From Membranipora membranacea (taxonomy: Eukaryota > Bryozoa > Gymnolaemata > Cheilostomatida > Membraniporidae): a stretch of DNA of 64,000 nt. The notes under the pieces are model-generated. The model ran no database searches. It was not told the DNA's origin and was given only the letters and a program-made list of their open reading frames with translations. Location of the stretch: positions 19,155,387 to 19,219,386 of the forward strand of contig OU612069.1 in assembly GCA_914767715.1 (NCBI GenBank), written 5' to 3'. The translations under genes were made by a program, and so were the position numbers. Shown one piece after another: positions 59,030 to 64,000 of this stretch (its first letter is position 1; the number at the start of each line of letters is the position of its first letter).

Positions 59030-59180
59030 CATGATGTGGCTTGCCGCATTTCGTGCTCCTTGGCCTAAGTTGATCTTTTTTATCTCTAAATAATGCAACC
59101 AAATTTCTCTAGTTTACCATATATTGTTTTACACAGTCGTTGTTTTCATTATAGCATACCAATACATCATAATTCAGGCG
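59030..59180 (-). pseudogene. third, degraded copy of the 37.6-kb exon
   Basis: gtggcttgccgcatttcgtg ... ccttggcctaagttgatctt aligns with cacgtcgcatctcttgcacg ... ttggcccagattgattctt of the 37.6-kb and 54.4-kb copies. The reading frame is lost. Confidence 0.5.
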
Positions 59181-59594
59181 CCACAGCTGAGACCTCCCCA
59201 TTGAATGATGATTGTGGCAACCATTCACACAAATATCAACTATTGTCCATAGTAGCTCAGTGTATGATACCTTGCTCTTTCTTTACATGATGCAGTGCGC
59301 TGCTGTCATGCCTTTAAGTGACATCATTCTGATGCTGAACAATTGTTAAATGTAACGAGAAACCATATGAAGTTTCCATCAACGAGCTAGTCTATTTCCT
59401 TGGCGAGCAGCTACATGCATAATGGCAGGAAAGATATTATCATTTTGATCTTTCTTGTCTGATTATCAAATTAGCTGTGGGGGTGTGTTAGATTTGATGC
59501 ATCATTATATGGATAGGTTACATGCTCAGTTTGTCTCCACGTAAGTTTGCGATATTTTATGTTGATATCAAGGTCTATCATTGCATAACTTATT

Positions 59595-59850
59595 TCAGGA
59601 AGCTCTTAAGCCATCCTCATAGTCAAACATAACGACTGGGGTTATCTTATCTCTTATGTCTATGTGTATGTTGCGATCACGGCTTGCTTTACGCCGTGCT
59701 TCAAAAACACTGTGACGTAGTGCAAAGCGTCGATTATAATTTATAAATGAAGCGTTTAAGTTTTTGCCCGCCTTTCGTTTCCTGTTTGTGTACCTAGCGT
59801 GGAGGGCAATGTTCAATTCCCTGTTATTGAAGGACGGGTGTGTCTGTTTT
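59595..59850 (-). CDS. basic, strongly coding-like open stretch
   Basis: The frame contains FNNRELNIALHARYTNRKRK and NYNRRFALRHSVFEARRKAS, then NIHIDIRDKITPVVMFDYED, and ends in a stop. It is Arg/Lys-rich and reads like a conserved protein end. A shortened, broken relative (FNNRELN...GKRKEGKK) is at 44.6 kb. Not recognised. Confidence 0.4.
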
Positions 59851-59879
59851 TAATTGTATTTATCAATTTGCTCTTTATA

Positions 59880-60535
59880 TATATTCCATGTTTATTCTGG
59901 AGAAGAATAAGTCCTTAGGACTTGTACCCAGAAAACAGAAAAATTGATAAAAATATGGTGTAGAATTAAAAAGACATGTAACTAAAAATCAAGAACAATG
60001 ACAGGTAAAATTACAACGTACACGCAGGCATTAATTAGCAGTAAAACATTACACAAGTTGATACACAATAGCTAGGAAAAGAAAAGTTAGAACAATGTAG
60101 CAGTAGGCTAAAATGAAATGATAAGAACTGACTCATTAATTGAGAAGTTTGAGGATGTGGCTCCGAGTGGCATTTTTGAATGTAGCAAGGGTTTGACTCA
60201 GCTTAACATGATTGGGTAATTCGTTAAACTTCTGAGCACCGAAATTAGCTAAAGCAAATCTAAAATTTTTCTTGGATAGTCTAAACCCAGAACTTTTAGC
60301 AAGCCGATTGGTATCAATTATTGGGACTAAACTATTAACAATTTCATAAAACGTCAGCAGATACAAATATTCGAAACGCAAAGTTAAAACAGGGATGTTG
60401 TAGGTCTTTCGAGTATTATCTTTAGAGACCTACAACATCCCTGTTTTAACTTTGCGTTTTGAATATTTGTATCTGCTGACGTTTTATAAAATTGTTAATA
60501 GTTTAGTCCCTTGTTAAAGATTGTTAAAGATTGAC
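59880..60535 (-). mobile_element. LINE 3' end inserted in a duplicated segment
   Basis: The ORF2 C-terminus reads YLLTFYEIVNSLVP, RLSKKNFRFALANFGAQKFN and ELPNHVKLSQTLATFKNATR, then stop and a short 3' region ending in an AT repeat (tatatata). This is the tail of a CR1/L2-like element. The flanking sequence is continuous in the related segment at 44.6-44.78 kb, which fixes the insertion point at about 59880. The 5' end carries an inverted duplication (60328-60408 against 60424-60510). Confidence 0.75.
60328..60510. repeat. inverted repeat, arms about 80 bp
   Basis: The LINE sequence around cctacaacatccctgtttta appears twice, head to head, with about 15 bp between. It marks the 5' end of the LINE copy and may have arisen during its integration. 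Confidence 0.8.
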
Positions 60536-60640
60536 AGCACTTGTTGAAGATTGACAGCACTCGTGAAGCCTTTTGGTATGATGCATTTCTCGCTTCTATC
60601 AAGTGAATTGTAAAAGCAATTTTAAATCCTCTATCATTAC

Positions 60641-60758
60641 CTGTTCGAATTCATCCTCCAGATCCAGGCAAACAATAGGACTATTTTGAAACTGGTTCTT
60701 GATGGTATTCGTATGCTCGTTTTCTTTGCTTCGCTCGCTCATTATACTGTCGCGCACA
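60641..60758 (-). pseudogene. SERSKE exon, frameshifted copy
   Basis: Between cttttcag and GTAATG. It starts VRDSIMSERSKE, then one base is missing compared with the 58.5-kb copy, and the other frame continues EHTNTIKNQF and CLDLEDEFEQ. Its start phase matches the exon at 61011-61076. Confidence 0.5.
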
Positions 60759-61010
60759 TCTGAAAAGGTGAGTGACAGTGTAACTAAAATAAAATATAAA
60801 AAATTTTTTGTAATATTTTCAATTATATTGATGTTAAATGAGATATTGAATAGAAATTAATATTGAGCACAGCTGTAAAATTATTGTTAAGACTAAACAT
60901 TTGATAAAAATGGCTCAATATAAGTGCAAATTAATCTAAATCTAAATTATATGAAAAAATTCAAGTTTTTCCTAGTTTTCACTTGGGCTGATTTATGCAG
61001 TAAGACTCAC

Positions 61011-61076
61011 CCGCTCCTGTTACCTCTGGTCCTTGATCCTGGAATGATGTCTGGGGTGTGAAGAATTTAGTACCAT
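61011..61076 (-). CDS. 66-bp exon upstream of the SERSKE exon
   Basis: GTKFFTPQTSFQDQGPEVTG lies between aatatttcag-like and GTGAGT sites. The phase fits the next exon (60758-60641). Short but clean. Confidence 0.4.
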
Positions 61077-62386
61077 CTGAAATATAGAATACCACGGTCC
61101 ATAACATAAGGTATAAAATTTCAACTGACAATGAACTCTTCCAGAATTAGGTATATATTTACTCTTGAGAAAATGATGAAACTGTTGCCTGGTAGTTACT
61201 CTTTGTTATCCAAAAACAACAGTACTATGGTGCTATAATTTACAGAGCTTATGATGAATCGGATTACAGGCACATCATGAACACAATCTAAGGAGAGGCT
61301 ATTTTCCAAATTGCTGCGTATAATAAGGCAACCTGAGTATCGATATTGAGATCGATACAACATATTATTCATATAAGTCAGAATTATAATATCAGAATAA
61401 TATCAGAGTAGTATCAGAATAATTCTGATTTTGTAGTAAAGGTCTACAGATCTTACATGTTCTAATTGGTGGTGCTGGATATTTAATGATGAAATTTCCA
61501 AAACTAGTTGAAAACAAAATAAATTGGGTCCTTCACTATCAGACCATCTCTGGATTTAGTGCAGTGAAATCATGCATTGGCAGGGTATTGAAATCATTGT
61601 TTCTAATGAAAAACTTGGTATGAAATTTCAGTCAATGGATATGTAAGATAATATTAGGGTTTGTAGGTAATACTCATCTTATTTCACATAATATTAGTCA
61701 CAATCAATCTAGCTTGTTTTAATCGGACAAAAGTGAACAGAACTAAGATCAAAAGTCATGGATTAAAAATTAATATTAACATAAATATTTTATCTGTCTG
61801 AATCAAAATTATTCAACAGTCATTATTGTGTTTTACATGATATTGCTTACAATTAATCTGGCTTTATTGCCCAGATGAATTTTTCTGATTTCACTGAAGC
61901 AAACTTGTCCGTGATAGCATAGATGTACTTTTGAGCGGCATCATACTCTATGTGAAACACAGAGGAGATTGTGCTACTTTAGTGATGTTAGCATCAAGAC
62001 AGGCATATTAAGTACTTAAAAATATCCTGGTATTCTCATTGTAGGCTGTCTGGTAGTTGCAATCAAAGCAAACACCGAATTGACCAGAAACATCCACATT
62101 AAATGCGGCGTTTTTTATGCACAATCAGTCGTGATATGCATCTTCATTTAGGAACTGCAACTCCACATGACTTTTGGCGGTCTGTGAACATCGCCCACAT
62201 TCATCCCTCCTTTCAGCGCAGATAAACTCAGTTCATGTACGTTCATCCTCTAGACACCATCCCATTTCAGTCAAGAAAATGATCTCTCATATTATCTGTA
62301 TCAAGAATGAAGAGAAACTCATCGGATGCTAATATAGAATAAATTCAATTCTAGAATACACAAAATGTGTTATCACTTATAGACAG
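61077..62386. other. no gene recognised
   Basis: AT-rich with abundant stops. A short cluster of agaataatatcagagtagta-like repeats occurs near 61390-61425. Confidence 0.4.
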
Positions 62387-62682
62387 TTTTCTGAGCTCTG
62401 ATTAATGCCTCAATTTGAAGTTGTACTCTCTCCAGTTTGGTACTTTTAGTGACGAAATTCGAGAAAAATTCTGCCAAATGGTCCGCAAAACTGGCAGAGA
62501 TTGATATAATCTCTCAGTTTTCAATGGTGCAGATTCTGAATCAAAAATCCTTTTTATCCTACTATAAGCGGATTTCAAGATAACCCTCTTTTCAGCACGT
62601 TTTTCCTATGTGGCGTGGGTTAAAAGTACCAAACTGGAGAGAGGACAACTCCGAATTGAGGCCTACATCAGAGCTCAGAAAA
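62387..62682. mobile_element. MITE with 62-bp inverted repeats
   Basis: The left arm ttttctgagctctgattaat... ends at 62448. The right arm 62621-62682 is its imperfect reverse complement (about 85 percent). The middle has no coding capacity. Confidence 0.75.
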
Positions 62683-62904
62683 GTGTGTATTGGGTAGTAC
62701 TTATTAATTTAGGCCAGTCATCTGGCAATAGAATAACACAATTTGTTACACAGCCACCAAAGCACCCAGCAGTCTGTGTCAAATGAGATATGAAACACTG
62801 TAGTTACAACAATGAACACCATCCTTGTGCTCAGAAAAGCCTGTATGACCCGGAGCCTTGCGATCAATGTATTTTTCGCCTGGGTTGGTGACAGAGTATG
62901 TAAG

Positions 62905-63080
62905 GGTTCAAGTTGGCCCTCCTGTTAATTTTCTAGGCTTATATCCTTTTCTGTCCATCAGAAGTTTTGTTGCCCCAGATCTGTATCTTCTTTGGGCCTT
63001 GGATTGTCAACAAGATATTCAGGTCATAGCCACCACATGAGACGCCTACAACAGAGAGGAAAGGTAATGATACTTTGTAA
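62905..63080 (-). CDS. duplicated exon (GYDLNILLT), intact copy
   Basis: After ctctctgttgtag the exon reads GVSCGGYDLNILLTIQGPKK and IQIWGNKTSDGQK to a TAA. DNA similarity to 46009-46115 and 46752-46880 extends beyond the exon on both sides. Unlike the 46.8-kb copy this one is in frame. No domain recognised. Confidence 0.45.
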
Positions 63081-64000
63081 TGCATGAGTATACCAATGGA
63101 TATAGGGGTGCCCAGGTATGCTAGAACTGAGACAACCCCCTACCAGAGGTTTCCTTTCATTGACCAGATGAGTCCTCCTTGGAATTTTAAATCAGCTTGT
63201 CCGCCATTTTGTTTTTCATTATTTGGTTGACCAGGTATAATTTGGTCATTGCCAATTTCAATCGTGTTAATCTGACTTCTTACTATGGGCCAGCAGCAGC
63301 ACCTCACTATTGTTTCATTGTGTGTAAGGATGATGAACAGAGAAAATTAATAGCAAATAATCAAATGATATTTATTATTGTTTGGATTTTTGAAGTGGTA
63401 CTCTTCCATGAGTGGGGCAATAAATAATGTTTTGCTAAAATTATTTCTGATGCAGATTCTACAATATTTCTGCAGAACTAACTTGCAAAAGTTACTTGGC
63501 AACATTTAGCCAATAAAAATGGATAATTTTGATGATTAGCCAATGACAGTGCAGAGCATTTTTGTTTATAAAAGATGGCCGCCAACCATGAGGCTTGCTA
63601 CATCAATTCCCACAACACAGAGCATATGATAAAATCCACTGATTAAATTGTCACAACAGCAACTGGACAATGCTCTGAGCAAAGCTGAGGATTGGGTTTT
63701 GCTAGACAAACAGCCTGAGCAGCAGGAAGCTACTGAATTACTCTGGATCAGAGAGATAAGCTACCATCATAATGCATATGATCAATGAACTAAACCTTAG
63801 TTCATTGATATGATCATGGGATATATATTGTGATAGAATGGAGAATGATGACAATAGAAATGAACATTCTTTCTATGCTCACAAAATCTGCTATCTGAGA
63901 TTTGCATAACAAGACAATTAGCTGCACAGAAAGCCCACACCAGGAAAAATGTGAGTGTTAAGATGAATGATTGTGATAGTTTAGTTCACTTCCAGGTTTC
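63081..64000. other. no gene recognised
   Basis: An open plus-strand frame (63197-63427) reads like AT-rich chance sequence. Near 63778-63800 a short palindrome (atatgatcaatgaac / gttcattgatatgatcat) is present. Confidence 0.4.

Overview
The window is eukaryotic and almost certainly from an animal. Genes are split into short exons (32-200 bp) with GT-AG introns. The sequence is AT-rich, and about half of it is recognisable or suspected transposon debris. C-type lectin domains, BEL/Pao integrase sequence (an LTR-retrotransposon group known from animals), CR1/L2-like LINE tails and Mutator-like transposases all fit a marine invertebrate. A sponge or another early-branching lineage is plausible, but the sequence does not settle it.

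About 1-15.5 kb: one large minus-strand gene, assembled here from twelve exons whose phases all agree (439 codons up to the last secure exon). It encodes a protein kinase with an N-terminal four-cysteine zinc-binding motif and an acidic linker. Its introns hold two dead LINE fragments, a foldback-type element with inverted minisatellite arms, and a 999-bp open terminal exon that could be an alternative 3' end.

About 15.5-31.5 kb: two head-to-tail minus-strand C-type lectin genes (signal peptide exon plus three CTLD exons). Both are damaged in this copy: one by a frameshift, the other by an in-frame TGA and a phase mismatch. Between and around them lie hairpin MITEs, an 82-bp tandem repeat, a tRNA-like SINE candidate, a LINE 3' end and several poly-G/C-containing repeat modules.

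About 31.5-64 kb: a transposon graveyard that also holds many short minus-strand coding blocks. Recognisable pieces are an integrase-like C-terminus and a cysteine-protease-like domain (with a 230-bp palindrome cleanly inserted between integrase codons), a Helitron-like N-terminal domain, a BEL/Pao integrase tail, a MULE-type transposase fragment and a nearly full-length Mutator-like transposase pseudogene. There is also a RING-finger exon with a Ser/Thr/Gln-rich tail and a 979-bp element with hAT-like 8-bp target duplications. Interleaved with these is a family of diverged, repeated, spliced coding blocks of unknown identity (copies near 33.6, 35.9, 37.6, 41, 44.5, 54.4, 55.2, 56.8, 58.5, 59 and 60.7 kb), in which exon junctions are conserved between copies. 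This repeated, unrecognised gene family is the most interesting part of the window.

No operons, CRISPR arrays, rRNA genes or convincing tRNA genes were seen.
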